From a bacterium (GTDB lineage: Bacteria; Bacillota; Bacilli; Lactobacillales; Streptococcaceae): a stretch of 64,000 nt of DNA. Positions within the stretch are counted from its first letter, which is position 1. Each line of letters opens with the position of its first letter. Of this stretch, positions 1-8,018 are shown piece by piece. The notes beneath the pieces are model-generated. The model was given only the letters and a program-made list of their open reading frames with translations, searched no databases and had not been told where the DNA came from. The stretch spans positions 1 to 64,000 of the forward strand of contig CAJNCY010000007.1 in NCBI GenBank assembly GCA_905221375.1, read 5' to 3'. Position numbers and translations under genes: made by a program.

Positions 1-77
1 TATGGGACTTTTTTCTACACAAAAATAGGCTCCATAAGATCTATAGGGGATTTACCCACTACAAATATTATAGAGCC
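1..77. mobile_element. Terminal end of a probable ISL3-family insertion sequence
   Basis: The segment ends in an inverted GGCTC-type terminus (GAGCC at 73-77). It contains an imperfect 9-bp inverted pair, GGCTCCATA near 29-37 and TATAGAGCC at 69-77. From memory, ISL3-family elements of streptococci end in GGCTCTATAATATTTG on the opposite strand, which fits here. No transposase is inside the window, so it would lie to the left or be lost. The family call rests on recall of the terminus and was not searched. Confidence 0.45.
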
Positions 78-79
78 TT

Positions 80-119
80 TATACTCTGATTTTCATTGAA
101 AATCAGAGTATACTTTTTT
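80..119. terminator. Perfect 15-bp hairpin with T-run
   Basis: The arms at 80-94 and 98-112 pair perfectly around a 3-nt loop and are followed by CTTTTTTG. This is a strong intrinsic terminator for transcription arriving from the left. The arms also resemble the RUP end sequence (GATTTTCATTGA), so derivation from a RUP end is possible. Confidence 0.7.
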
Positions 120-180
120 GTTTCCTACTCTGTTTAATAATACGGTAGTTAATTATACACATTGAAATTTTATAGATTTT

Positions 181-220
181 ATAACTCTTATTAACTCTTA
201 TTAACTCTTATTAATTCTTA
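181..220. repeat. Four tandem 10-bp repeats (TTAACTCTTA-like)
   Basis: Four copies of a 10-bp unit follow each other without gaps; the first and last copies each have one or two changes. The period equals about one helical turn, so all copies face the same side of the DNA. It lies about 290 bp before the first gene of the ABC/two-component operon, in a stretch (113-422) where I see no gene. Function unknown; a protein-binding array or simple slippage product are both possible. Confidence 0.7.
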
Positions 221-422
221 ATAAAGCAATAGAAGAGTTTTTGTTGAACCTATAATATATGTTTCAATGTTATAAAAATTGCTTCTATTACGAGTTTAGG
301 TAAGTATTAGTTTACATTATAGTGTGAATGGGGTTTGATATTTCTTTTGAGGAAGCTGCCTTAGATTTTTCTACTTGTGTTTTATTGTATAGTGTATCTT
401 GCTTGTTTTGAACAGAATTTTT

Positions 423-487
423 ATGACATTTGTCATACCTCCTCATGACAGAAGCTTCTAGTGATTCTACCTTCAAAGAATTATACT
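423..487 (+). promoter_or_regulatory. Palindromic candidate operator and promoter of the ABC/two-component operon
   Basis: ATGACA-TT-TGTCAT at 423-436 is a perfect palindrome, and a third ATGACA half-site follows at 445-450. A -10-like TATACT lies at 482-487 without a good -35. The arrangement suggests an activator-dependent promoter. By analogy with other NarL-type regulators that control their own operons, the response regulator encoded at 3604-4203 is the natural candidate to bind. This is inference from position and symmetry. Confidence 0.45.
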
Positions 488-513
488 AGATGTATCAAGT
501 GGAGGAAGAAAAA

Positions 514-705
514 ATGAAATATAAAGTAATTGTCGCAATGAGTCTAGTAGCAGCAGGAGTCATGACTTATCTCATGTTCTCAGGATTGGATGAAGATTTC
601 TATCATTTTCCTTGGGAGCTATTTGTAGGATTTGGAATGATGTCCTGGCTTATCCGAGAAGGTTTGAAATTAGTCTCAGATGTGAAAAAGGAGTTTGAAA
701 AATGA
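514..705 (+). CDS. Small membrane protein, first gene of ABC/TCS operon
   Basis: Encodes 63 aa with one clear N-terminal membrane segment (about residues 5-22), a second weaker hydrophobic stretch (about 33-46) and a lysine/glutamate-rich C terminus. I do not recognise the family. The start at 514 is chosen over the ATG at 490 because GGAGGA at 500-505 stands 8 nt before it. The stop overlaps the next start (ATGA), so the two small genes are translationally coupled. Its place ahead of an ABC exporter and a kinase/regulator pair suggests a role in sensing or in the transporter, but nothing in the sequence proves it. Confidence 0.75.
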   Translation: MKYKVIVAMSLVAAGVMTYLMFSGLDEDFYHFPWELFVGFGMMSWLIREGLKLVSDVKKEFEK

Positions 706-896
706 AAAAAGCGTTTCTCTATCTTTTTATTGGAGTATCACTAGTGGTATGGTTGGTAGAAATGTTTACAGGTTGGTTTGATCAAGACTTCCTTCACGAA
801 TTCATCCGTGGTGCATGGGGATTAGGGTTTATGATTTTTATCGTCTTTCCGATGAGCAATGAGTGGCTAAAAGGAGAATATTATGAACATGATTAA
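702..896 (+). CDS. Small two-segment membrane protein
   Basis: Encodes 64 aa with hydrophobic segments at about residues 4-22 and 37-53, so probably two membrane passes. The family is not recognised. An AAGGAG ribosome site precedes the start. It overlaps the upstream gene by 4 bp and the downstream ABC ATPase by 14 bp, which indicates one transcript with coupled translation. It resembles its neighbour in size and in the motif 'DxDFhH/DFLHE' (D-E-D-F-Y-H versus D-Q-D-F-L-H), so the two may be diverged duplicates. Confidence 0.75.
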   Translation: MKKAFLYLFIGVSLVVWLVEMFTGWFDQDFLHEFIRGAWGLGFMIFIVFPMSNEWLKGEYYEHD

Positions 897-1767
897 GGTA
901 CAAGGCTTACATAAAAACATCAAGGGTAAGGCTATTTTGAAGGATATTTCCTTTGAGGTAGCTGACGGTGAATGTGTTGCCTTGATTGGTCCCAATGGTG
1001 CTGGGAAGACGACACTCTTAGATTGTTTGCTTGGAGATAAACTGGTCTCCAGCGGTCAAGTATCTGTTCAAGGTTTACCAGTGACGAGTTCTAAGTTAGA
1101 CTATATTAGAGGCTACCTGCCTCAAGAAAATGTCATTGTTCAGAAATTAAAGGTCAAAGAGTTGATTGCTTTCTTTCAAAAAATTTATCCAAATCACTTG
1201 AGTAACCAGGAAATAGATCAACTATTACAGTTTGATAAGGAACAAAAAGAGCAATTCGCAGAAAAATTATCAGGTGGACAAAAGCGTCTTTTCTCTTTTG
1301 TCTTGACCTTAATTGGGCGACCAAAGCTTGTCTTTTTAGATGAGCCAACTGCTGCCATGGATACCTCTACCCGTCAACGTTTTTGGGAAATTGTTCGGGA
1401 CCTAAAAGCGCAAGGAGTCACCATTCTCTATTCGTCTCATTATATTGAAGAGGTAGAGCATACAGCTGACCGGATTTTGGTTTTAAATAAGGGTGAATTG
1501 ATTCGTGATACGACGCCTCTAGCTATGCGTAGTGAGGGAATTGAAAAGCATTTTATCCTTCCTCTGGCATACAAGGAAATTGTTGAGCAGTCTAACTTGG
1601 TTGAAAACTGGGTACAAAAACAAGATGCTTTGCAAGTAGTTACACGTGAAGCGGATGCTTTTTGGCAACTGTTAGTGCAAGCAGGATGTAGGATTCAAGA
1701 AATTGAAGTCAATAATCGTAGCTTGCTAGATACAATCTTTGAAGAAACACAAAAGGGAGATGACTAA
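883..1767 (+). CDS. ABC transporter ATP-binding protein (exporter type)
   Basis: A 294-aa ABC ATPase. It shows the Walker A motif GPNGAGKTT (about residues 36-44), the signature LSGGQ (about 129-133), Walker B LVFLDEP and a switch histidine in the YSSHY motif. The roughly 80 C-terminal residues beyond the ATPase core are typical of ABC-2 exporter ATPases such as the BcrA/YvfR type. It should energise the permease encoded immediately downstream. Substrate unknown; peptide antibiotic or lipid export is common for this arrangement with DesK-type kinases. An AGGAG site precedes the chosen start. In pneumococcus the equivalent locus accompanies TCS11. Confidence 0.9.
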   Translation: MNMIKVQGLHKNIKGKAILKDISFEVADGECVALIGPNGAGKTTLLDCLLGDKLVSSGQVSVQGLPVTSSKLDYIRGYLPQENVIVQKLKVKELIAFFQKIYPNHLSNQEIDQLLQFDKEQKEQFAEKLSGGQKRLFSFVLTLIGRPKLVFLDEPTAAMDTSTRQRFWEIVRDLKAQGVTILYSSHYIEEVEHTADRILVLNKGELIRDTTPLAMRSEGIEKHFILPLAYKEIVEQSNLVENWVQKQDALQVVTREADAFWQLLVQAGCRIQEIEVNNRSLLDTIFEETQKGDD

Positions 1768-1768
1768 G

Positions 1769-2506
1769 ATGAAACGATGGATCGCACTAAACAAGATAGA
1801 ATTTCTATTGACCAAACGACAATTAGTCTATTATCTATTATCCGTAGGGATGCCGACAGCCTTCTATTTATTCTTTTCAGGTATGTACCAGGATACACCA
1901 GATGGGCCAGCAAATTTTATGCGCGACTACCTCATCTCTATGACAGCTTTTTCTATGATGTCAACAGCCATGTTTTCATTCCCAGCTGTCTTACATACCG
2001 ACAAGATCAACAACTGGCAGAAAACATTACGTCATAGCCCTGTAAATATGGTAGAATATTATCTATCAAAGATAACAAGTATGCTGGTTGATTATTTGGT
2101 TTCAATCTTGGTGGTTTTCTCAGTTGGGCATTTTGTAAGAGGTGTAGAGATGCCTCTAGGAAGCTGGATTGGGGCGGCGCTTTTACTGATTTTGGGAAGT
2201 ATTGCCTTTGTAGCGCTTGGATTGACCTTGACACTCTTGCCTTCTAGTCAGCTGATGTCTGTCGTGGGCAATCTTCTCTATCTAGGCTTGGCTGTTTTAG
2301 GCGGACTTTGGATGCCCATCTCTTTATTTCCAGACTGGATGCAAGCAATCGGGAAGTGTCTACCAACTTATCAGTTGATGGAGTTGCTCAAGACCTTCTT
2401 AAACGAGGGTGGCATCAATTTATCAGCCACAGTTTATCTACTTGTTTTTTCAGCAGTTTTGTTTGGTTTGACCATTTACCTTCAAGATCATAAGGAGAAT
2501 TCTTAA
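1769..2506 (+). CDS. ABC-2 type transporter permease
   Basis: A 245-aa integral membrane protein with about six hydrophobic segments, matching the ABC-2 permease fold. It follows its ATPase by 1 bp and overlaps the kinase start by 1 bp (TAATG). The start at 1769 is preceded by AAAAGGGAG with 9-nt spacing, better than the upstream in-frame ATG at 1739 that would overlap the ATPase. Together with 883-1767 it forms an exporter of two ATPases and two permeases. Substrate not deducible. Confidence 0.88.
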   Translation: MKRWIALNKIEFLLTKRQLVYYLLSVGMPTAFYLFFSGMYQDTPDGPANFMRDYLISMTAFSMMSTAMFSFPAVLHTDKINNWQKTLRHSPVNMVEYYLSKITSMLVDYLVSILVVFSVGHFVRGVEMPLGSWIGAALLLILGSIAFVALGLTLTLLPSSQLMSVVGNLLYLGLAVLGGLWMPISLFPDWMQAIGKCLPTYQLMELLKTFLNEGGINLSATVYLLVFSAVLFGLTIYLQDHKENS

Positions 2507-3603
2507 TGCTTGAAAGACTGAAAAGCATAGACTATATGTATTGGGCCAGTTTGATTTTTATGGTTTTTCCCATCGTTCCTGTAGTGACTGGGGAGCTACC
2601 TAGCTGGCATTTGTTGATTGATATTCTATTTGTGGTGGCTTACTTAGGCGTTTTAACCACCAAGAGTCAGCGCTTATCCTGGCTCTGTTGGGTTATCATG
2701 CTAGCCTATGTAGCTGGGAATACCGCCTTTGTTGGTGTAAATTATATCTGGTTCTTCTTTTTCCTTGCCAATCTCTTAATTTATCATTTCGGCGTACGTA
2801 GTTTTAATTCTTTACATGTCCGGACTTTTCTCCTTGCTCAAGTCCTTGTTGTGGGGCAACTGTTGATTTTTCAGGAAGTTGAAGTTGAGTTTCTAGTCTA
2901 TCTGCTCGGAATTATCACTTTTATCGATTTAATGACTTTTGGCTTGGTTCGGATTCGTATTGTGGAGGATTTGAAAGAAGCTCAGGCTAAGCAAAATGCC
3001 CAGATAAATCTATTGCTTGCTGAAAATGAACGCAGTCGTATCGGTCAGGATTTACATGATAGTCTGGGACATACATTTGCCATGCTTAGTGTCAAGACAG
3101 ATTTAGCATTACAGTTATTACAGATGCAGGCTTATCCACAGGTGGAAAAGGAATTAAAAGAAATTCACCAGATCAGTAAGGATTCCATGAATGAAGTGCG
3201 AACCATTGTGGAAAATCTTAAGTCTAGAACTTTGACATCCGAACTAGATACTGTGAAAAAGATGTTAGAAATTGCTGGAATTGAGGTGGAAACGGATAAC
3301 CAACTAGATACTGCTAGCCTTACTCAGGAATTGGAGTCAACGGCTTCCATGATTTTGCTTGAGTTGGTAACCAATATCATCAAACATGCCAATGCGTCTA
3401 AAGCTTACTTAAAATTAGAACGGACAGAGAAGGAACTCATTTTAACAGTAAGTGATGATGGCTGCGGCTTTGCTTTTCTAAAAGGAGATGAGCTCCATAC
3501 AGTCCGAGATCGTGTTTCTCCATTTTCAGGAGAAGTAAGTGTAATCAGTCAGAAACATCCAACGGGAGTGCAAGTTCGACTACCTTATAAGGAGAGAAAG
3601 TAG
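2506..3603 (+). CDS. Sensor histidine kinase, DesK/NarX-like (TCS11 type)
   Basis: A 365-aa membrane kinase. About six N-terminal membrane segments (residues 10-150) are followed by a short coiled region, a HisKA_3 dimerisation domain with the phosphoacceptor motif DLHDSLGH (about residues 182-189), and a HATPase_c domain (N-box LVTNIIKHANAS, G-box DDGCGF). It lacks a large extracellular domain, so it probably senses through its membrane part or through the neighbouring transporter and small membrane proteins. It should phosphorylate the regulator encoded at the next base. The gene order ATPase-permease-kinase-regulator matches the pneumococcal TCS11 locus as I remember it. Confidence 0.9.
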   Translation: MLERLKSIDYMYWASLIFMVFPIVPVVTGELPSWHLLIDILFVVAYLGVLTTKSQRLSWLCWVIMLAYVAGNTAFVGVNYIWFFFFLANLLIYHFGVRSFNSLHVRTFLLAQVLVVGQLLIFQEVEVEFLVYLLGIITFIDLMTFGLVRIRIVEDLKEAQAKQNAQINLLLAENERSRIGQDLHDSLGHTFAMLSVKTDLALQLLQMQAYPQVEKELKEIHQISKDSMNEVRTIVENLKSRTLTSELDTVKKMLEIAGIEVETDNQLDTASLTQELESTASMILLELVTNIIKHANASKAYLKLERTEKELILTVSDDGCGFAFLKGDELHTVRDRVSPFSGEVSVISQKHPTGVQVRLPYKERK

Positions 3604-4203
<600 letters not shown>

Positions 4204-4270
4204 TGATATAATATTTTTTAAACATTATGTGCTAAAATTGATGGGATTGAATGGAACAATACTAACTTTA

Positions 4271-4301
4271 GGAGGGCGGGATTCCTCCCTTTTCTTTTTT
4301 T
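4271..4301 (+). terminator. Terminator of the ABC/TCS operon
   Basis: GGAGG (4271-4275) pairs with CCTCC (4284-4288), followed by a pyrimidine run rich in T. It separates the two-component operon from the ribosomal operon. Confidence 0.65.
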
Positions 4302-4350
4302 AGGGAGCACTACAAAAGAGCTAAAATTAATAATAAAAAAGAAAAATATC

Positions 4351-4379
4351 TTGACAAGCATGGGAAAATTTGTTACAAT
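4351..4379 (+). promoter_or_regulatory. Promoter of rpsL-rpsG(-fusA)
   Basis: A consensus TTGACA at 4351-4356, a 17-nt spacer and TACAAT at 4374-4379. This is one of the best sigma-A promoters in the window, as expected for a ribosomal protein operon. Confidence 0.9.
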
Positions 4380-4387
4380 AATAGACG

Positions 4388-4484
4388 GTACTTTTTACTT
4401 TTGGTCTCTCAAGAGTGTACAGGGACGTGCTGACAAATGTTGCAAAAGTACACACAGATGATAGCTGTCACCAAGTGTATCATC
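4388..4484 (+). promoter_or_regulatory. Structured 5' leader of rpsL
   Basis: The transcript should begin near 4386. GTACTTTT (4388-4395) can pair with AAAAGTAC (4444-4451) to close a loop, and GATGATA (4458-4464) pairs perfectly with TATCATC (4478-4484). The roughly 130-nt leader could bind a ribosomal protein for autoregulation; no T-run follows, so control would be at translation. Function is inferred. Confidence 0.5.
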
Positions 4485-4515
4485 ACCAAAAATAAAAAAA
4501 CACAGGAGAATGTAG

Positions 4516-4929
4516 ATGCCTACAATTAACCAATTGGTTCGCAAACCGCGTAAATCAAAAGTAGAAAAATCTAAATCACCAGCTTTGAACGTTGGTTACA
4601 ACAGTCATAAAAAAGTTCAAACAAACGTTTCTTCACCACAAAAACGTGGTGTTGCAACTCGTGTTGGAACAATGACACCTAAAAAACCTAACTCAGCCCT
4701 TCGTAAATTCGCTCGTGTACGTTTGAGCAACCTTATCGAAGTTACTGCCTACATCCCAGGTATCGGACACAACTTGCAAGAGCACAGCGTGGTGCTTCTT
4801 CGTGGTGGACGTGTAAAAGACCTTCCAGGGGTACGTTACCATATCGTCCGTGGTGCACTTGATACTGCAGGTGTTAACGATCGTAAACAAGGCCGTTCTA
4901 AATACGGTACTAAACGTCCAAAAGCATAA
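4516..4929 (+). CDS. rpsL: 30S ribosomal protein S12
   Basis: A 137-aa S12, the decoding-centre protein. It has the usual PNSALRK and GHNLQEHS motifs. Lys56 in the TPKKPNS loop is the sensitive (wild-type) residue, so no classical streptomycin-resistance change is seen there. The start follows an AGGAG site. It heads the str-type operon rpsL-rpsG-fusA, as in most bacteria, although tuf is absent here. Confidence 0.98.
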   Translation: MPTINQLVRKPRKSKVEKSKSPALNVGYNSHKKVQTNVSSPQKRGVATRVGTMTPKKPNSALRKFARVRLSNLIEVTAYIPGIGHNLQEHSVVLLRGGRVKDLPGVRYHIVRGALDTAGVNDRKQGRSKYGTKRPKA

Positions 4930-4948
4930 GGAAAGGGGATAAAGAGAA

Positions 4949-5419
4949 ATGAGTCGTAAAAATAGAGCTCCAAAACGTGACGTATTGCCAGATCCGCTTT
5001 ACAATTCACAACTAGTTACTCGTCTTATCAACCGCGTTATGCTTGATGGTAAACGTGGTACAGCTGCTTCAATCGTTTACGGTGCTTTTGAGCAAATCAA
5101 AGAAGCTACTGGTAATGATGCACTTGAAGTATTTGAAACAGCTATGGAAAACATCATGCCTGTACTTGAAGTACGTGCACGTCGTGTTGGTGGTTCTAAC
5201 TACCAAGTCCCAGTTGAAGTTCGTCCAGAACGTCGTACAACACTTGGACTTCGTTGGTTGGTAACAATTGCTCGTCTTCGTGGTGAACACACAATGCAAG
5301 ACCGTCTTGCAAAAGAAATCTTGGATGCTGCTAACAACACTGGTGCAGCAGTTAAGAAACGTGAAGACACTCACCGTATGGCTGAAGCTAACCGTGCATT
5401 CGCACACTTCCGTTGGTAA
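4949..5419 (+). CDS. rpsG: 30S ribosomal protein S7
   Basis: A 156-aa S7, full length, which nucleates assembly of the 3' domain of 16S rRNA. Conserved stretches include PDPLYNS near the N terminus and RWLVTIAR in the middle. It lies 19 bp after rpsL behind an AAAGGGG site and shares its promoter. In E. coli S7 is the translational repressor of this operon; whether it does so here cannot be told from the sequence. Unusually, a 414-bp structured gap follows before fusA. Confidence 0.98.
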
Positions 5420-5433
5420 AATTAAGATACTAA

Positions 5434-5522
5434 GGGCGTTAAAAAAGCGACTGAAAATTAGGAAGCTTGACGAAGAATCGAAGATTCTAGGAGAGCTTAT
5501 CTATTTTCCGAGCTTTTAGCCC
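5434..5522 (+). ncRNA. Structured RNA-like element, copy 1 (fusA leader)
   Basis: The outer pairing is GGGC (5434-5437) with GCCC (5519-5522) plus AAAA/TTTT and GC/GC below it. The inner helix is AAGCT (5463-5467) with AGCTT (5494-5498), and the apical helix AGAATC (5474-5479) with GATTCT (5483-5488) around a GAA loop. The internal loop carries GACG on one side and AGGA on the other. Copy 2 at 5542 keeps these pairings with different bases, which supports a conserved structure. I do not recognise the family; Rfam families of lactic acid bacteria should be compared. Confidence 0.6.
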
Positions 5523-5541
5523 GGGTTCAATTAGGATACAA

Positions 5542-5637
5542 GAGCGCTAAAAGAGCAAAGTAGAAATAGGAAACTGACGCAGTATTCGACGAATACAAGG
5601 AAGTTTATCTTTTTCACACAGCATCCCGTTCTGGCTC
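5542..5637 (+). ncRNA. Structured RNA-like element, copy 2 (fusA leader)
   Basis: Outer pairing GAGC (5542-5545) with GCTC (5634-5637) and AGAGC (5552-5556) with GTTCT (5628-5632). Inner helix AAACT (5571-5575) with AGTTT (5602-5606). Apical helix GTATTC (5582-5587) with GAATAC (5591-5596) around a GAC loop. GACG and AGGA are again in the internal loop. Three apical pairs and one inner pair differ from copy 1 but remain paired. Its 3' strand CCCGTTCT (5625-5632) is also fully complementary to the terminator's 5' side. Confidence 0.6.
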
Positions 5638-5642
5638 AAATC

Positions 5643-5720
5643 GGCTAATTAACTTTAGCCCGAGTTCAATTGAGCTCGATCAGCTCTTAGCTACAACTCA
5701 ACTTATCATCTCGTAAGTTG
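5643..5720 (+). promoter_or_regulatory. Hairpin-rich linker before the fusA terminator
   Basis: Contains GGCTAA/TTAGCC (5643-5648 with 5655-5660), a near-palindrome of 18 bp at 5661-5678 and CAACTT/AAGTTG (about 5699-5704 with 5715-5720). No open reading frame is visible. These helices probably form part of the same regulatory leader. Confidence 0.4.
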
Positions 5721-5746
5721 AAACCAACAATAGCATGAAAACATTG

Positions 5747-5778
5747 AGAACGGGTAGGTCCTGCCTATCCGTTTTTAT
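5747..5778 (+). terminator. Terminator before fusA with a competing partner sequence
   Basis: ACGGGTAGG (5750-5758) pairs with CCTATCCGT (5763-5771, one G-U pair) around a TCCTG-region loop and is followed by TTTTT. AGAACGGG (5747-5754) overlaps the 5' arm and is perfectly complementary to CCCGTTCT at 5625-5632. The two pairings exclude each other, as in an attenuator. Confidence 0.75.
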
Positions 5779-5789
5779 TAAAATCGTGT

Positions 5790-5795
5790 TATAAT
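5790..5795 (+). promoter_or_regulatory. fusA: -10 element of a fusA promoter
   Basis: TATAAT at 5790-5795 lies after the terminator and 38 nt before the fusA start, so fusA can be expressed independently of the leader. No clear -35 is seen because that position falls within the terminator tail. Confidence 0.6.
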
Positions 5796-5833
5796 AGAAT
5801 AGAAATCAAAAATAAATAGGAGAAACAAACCTC

Positions 5834-7915
5834 ATGGCACGCGAATTTTCACTTGAAAAAACTCGTAATATCGGTATCATGGCTCACGTCGATGCTGGTA
5901 AAACAACAACTACTGAGCGTATTCTTTACTACACTGGTAAAATCCACAAAATCGGTGAAACTCACGAAGGTGCGTCACAAATGGACTGGATGGAGCAAGA
6001 GCAAGAACGTGGTATCACGATCACATCTGCTGCGACAACAGCTCAATGGGACAACCACCGCGTAAACATCATCGACACACCAGGACACGTGGACTTCACA
6101 ATCGAAGTACAACGTTCTCTTCGTGTATTGGATGGTGCGGTTACCGTTCTTGACTCACAATCAGGTGTTGAGCCTCAAACTGAAACAGTTTGGCGTCAAG
6201 CAACTGAGTACGGAGTTCCACGTATCGTATTTGCTAACAAAATGGACAAAATCGGTGCTGACTTCCTTTACTCTGTAAGCACACTTCACGATCGTCTTCA
6301 AGCAAATGCACACCCAATCCAATTGCCAATCGGTTCTGAAGATGACTTCCGTGGTATCATCGACTTGATCAAGATGAAAGCTGAAATCTATACTAACGAC
6401 CTTGGTACAGATATCCTTGAAGAAGATATTCCAGCTGAATACCTTGACCAAGCTCAAGAATACCGTGAAAAATTGATCGAAGCAGTTGCTGAAACTGACG
6501 AAGAATTGATGATGAAATATCTTGAAGGTGAAGAAATCACTAACGAAGAATTGAAAGCTGGTATCCGTAAAGCGACTATCAACGTTGAATTCTTCCCAGT
6601 ATTGTGTGGTTCTGCCTTCAAGAACAAAGGTGTTCAATTGATGCTTGATGCGGTTATCGACTACCTTCCAAGCCCACTTGATATCCCAGCAATCAAAGGT
6701 ATCAACCCAGATACAGACGAAGAAGAAACTCGTCCAGCATCTGACGAAGAGCCATTTGCAGCTCTTGCCTTCAAGATCATGACAGACCCATTCGTAGGTC
6801 GTTTGACATTCTTCCGTGTTTACTCAGGTGTTCTTCAATCAGGTTCATACGTATTGAACACTTCTAAAGGTAAACGTGAACGTATCGGACGTATCCTTCA
6901 AATGCACGCTAACAGCCGTCAAGAAATTGACACAGTATACTCAGGTGATATCGCTGCTGCCGTTGGTTTGAAAGATACTACAACTGGTGACTCGTTGACA
7001 GATGAAAAAGCTAAAATCATCCTTGAGTCAATCAACGTTCCAGAACCAGTTATCCAATTGATGGTTGAGCCAAAATCTAAAGCTGACCAAGACAAGATGG
7101 GTATCGCCCTTCAAAAATTGGCTGAAGAAGATCCAACATTCCGCGTTGAAACAAACGTTGAAACTGGTGAAACAGTTATCTCTGGTATGGGTGAGCTTCA
7201 CCTTGACGTTCTTGTTGACCGTATGCGTCGTGAGTTCAAAGTTGAAGCGAACGTAGGAGCTCCTCAAGTATCTTACCGTGAAACATTCCGCGCTTCTACT
7301 CAAGCACGTGGATTCTTCAAACGTCAGTCTGGTGGTAAAGGTCAATTCGGTGATGTATGGATTGAATTTACTCCAAACGAAGAAGGTAAAGGATTCGAAT
7401 TCGAAAACGCAATCGTCGGTGGTGTGGTTCCTCGTGAATTTATCCCAGCGGTTGAAAAAGGTTTGGTAGAATCTATGGCTAACGGTGTTCTTGCAGGTTA
7501 CCCAATGGTTGACGTTAAAGCTAAGCTTTACGATGGTTCATACCACGATGTCGACTCATCTGAAACTGCCTTCAAGATTGCGGCTTCACTTGCCCTTAAA
7601 GAAGCTGCTAAATCAGCACAACCAGCTATCCTTGAACCAATGATGCTTGTAACAATCACTGTTCCAGAAGAAAACCTTGGTGATGTTATGGGTCACGTAA
7701 CTGCTCGTCGTGGACGTGTTGATGGTATGGAAGCACACGGTAACAGCCAAATCGTTCGTGCTTACGTTCCACTTGCTGAAATGTTCGGTTACGCAACAGT
7801 TCTTCGTTCTGCATCTCAAGGACGTGGTACATTCATGATGGTATTTGACCACTACGAAGATGTACCTAAGTCAGTACAAGAAGAAATCATTAAGAAAAAC
7901 AAAGGTGAAGACTAA
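5834..7915 (+). CDS. fusA: Elongation factor G
   Basis: A 693-aa EF-G, the GTPase that drives ribosomal translocation. G1 AHVDAGKTT (about residues 17-25), G2 RGITITSA, G3 DTPGHVDF and G4 NKMDK are intact, and the C-terminal domains IV and V are complete. Start follows TAGGAG. Codon use is strongly biased (GGT, CGT, AAA, TTC), as expected for a highly expressed gene. It may be reached both by readthrough from rpsL-rpsG, subject to the leader described, and by its own promoter. Confidence 0.98.
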   Translation: MAREFSLEKTRNIGIMAHVDAGKTTTTERILYYTGKIHKIGETHEGASQMDWMEQEQERGITITSAATTAQWDNHRVNIIDTPGHVDFTIEVQRSLRVLDGAVTVLDSQSGVEPQTETVWRQATEYGVPRIVFANKMDKIGADFLYSVSTLHDRLQANAHPIQLPIGSEDDFRGIIDLIKMKAEIYTNDLGTDILEEDIPAEYLDQAQEYREKLIEAVAETDEELMMKYLEGEEITNEELKAGIRKATINVEFFPVLCGSAFKNKGVQLMLDAVIDYLPSPLDIPAIKGINPDTDEEETRPASDEEPFAALAFKIMTDPFVGRLTFFRVYSGVLQSGSYVLNTSKGKRERIGRILQMHANSRQEIDTVYSGDIAAAVGLKDTTTGDSLTDEKAKIILESINVPEPVIQLMVEPKSKADQDKMGIALQKLAEEDPTFRVETNVETGETVISGMGELHLDVLVDRMRREFKVEANVGAPQVSYRETFRASTQARGFFKRQSGGKGQFGDVWIEFTPNEEGKGFEFENAIVGGVVPREFIPAVEKGLVESMANGVLAGYPMVDVKAKLYDGSYHDVDSSETAFKIAASLALKEAAKSAQPAILEPMMLVTITVPEENLGDVMGHVTARRGRVDGMEAHGNSQIVRAYVPLAEMFGYATVLRSASQGRGTFMMVFDHYEDVPKSVQEEIIKKNKGED

Positions 7916-7931
7916 TCTGTCCTCACTCTAG

Positions 7932-7960
7932 AAGGAAGTCACTTAGTGGCTTCCTTTTGT
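7932..7960 (+). terminator. fusA terminator
   Basis: AAGGAAG-CAC (7932-7942) pairs with GTG-GCTTCCTT (7946-7956 region), followed by TTGTCTTT. Confidence 0.75.
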
Positions 7961-7985
7961 CTTTAGAAAATATCTCTAAATATGG

Positions 7986-7991
7986 TAAAAT
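7986..7991 (+). promoter_or_regulatory. polC: Extended -10 promoter of polC
   Basis: TGG-TAAAAT at 7983-7991 (TGn extension) lies 27 nt before the polC start. No good -35 is evident. Confidence 0.5.
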
Positions 7992-8018
7992 AGTAGGAGA
8001 ATAATGTGAGGAAAATGA

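Noticed and set aside
4681..4700. Possible streptomycin-resistance change in rpsL
   Set aside because: Lys56 and its surroundings are wild type.
5069..5407. Long minus-strand open frame inside rpsG
   Set aside because: It is a shadow of the strongly codon-biased rpsG; no ribosome site, Cys/Phe/Thr-rich composition and no known domain.
6161..6637. 158-codon minus-strand frame inside fusA
   Set aside because: Shadow of the biased fusA codons; similar open frames occur throughout the gene.
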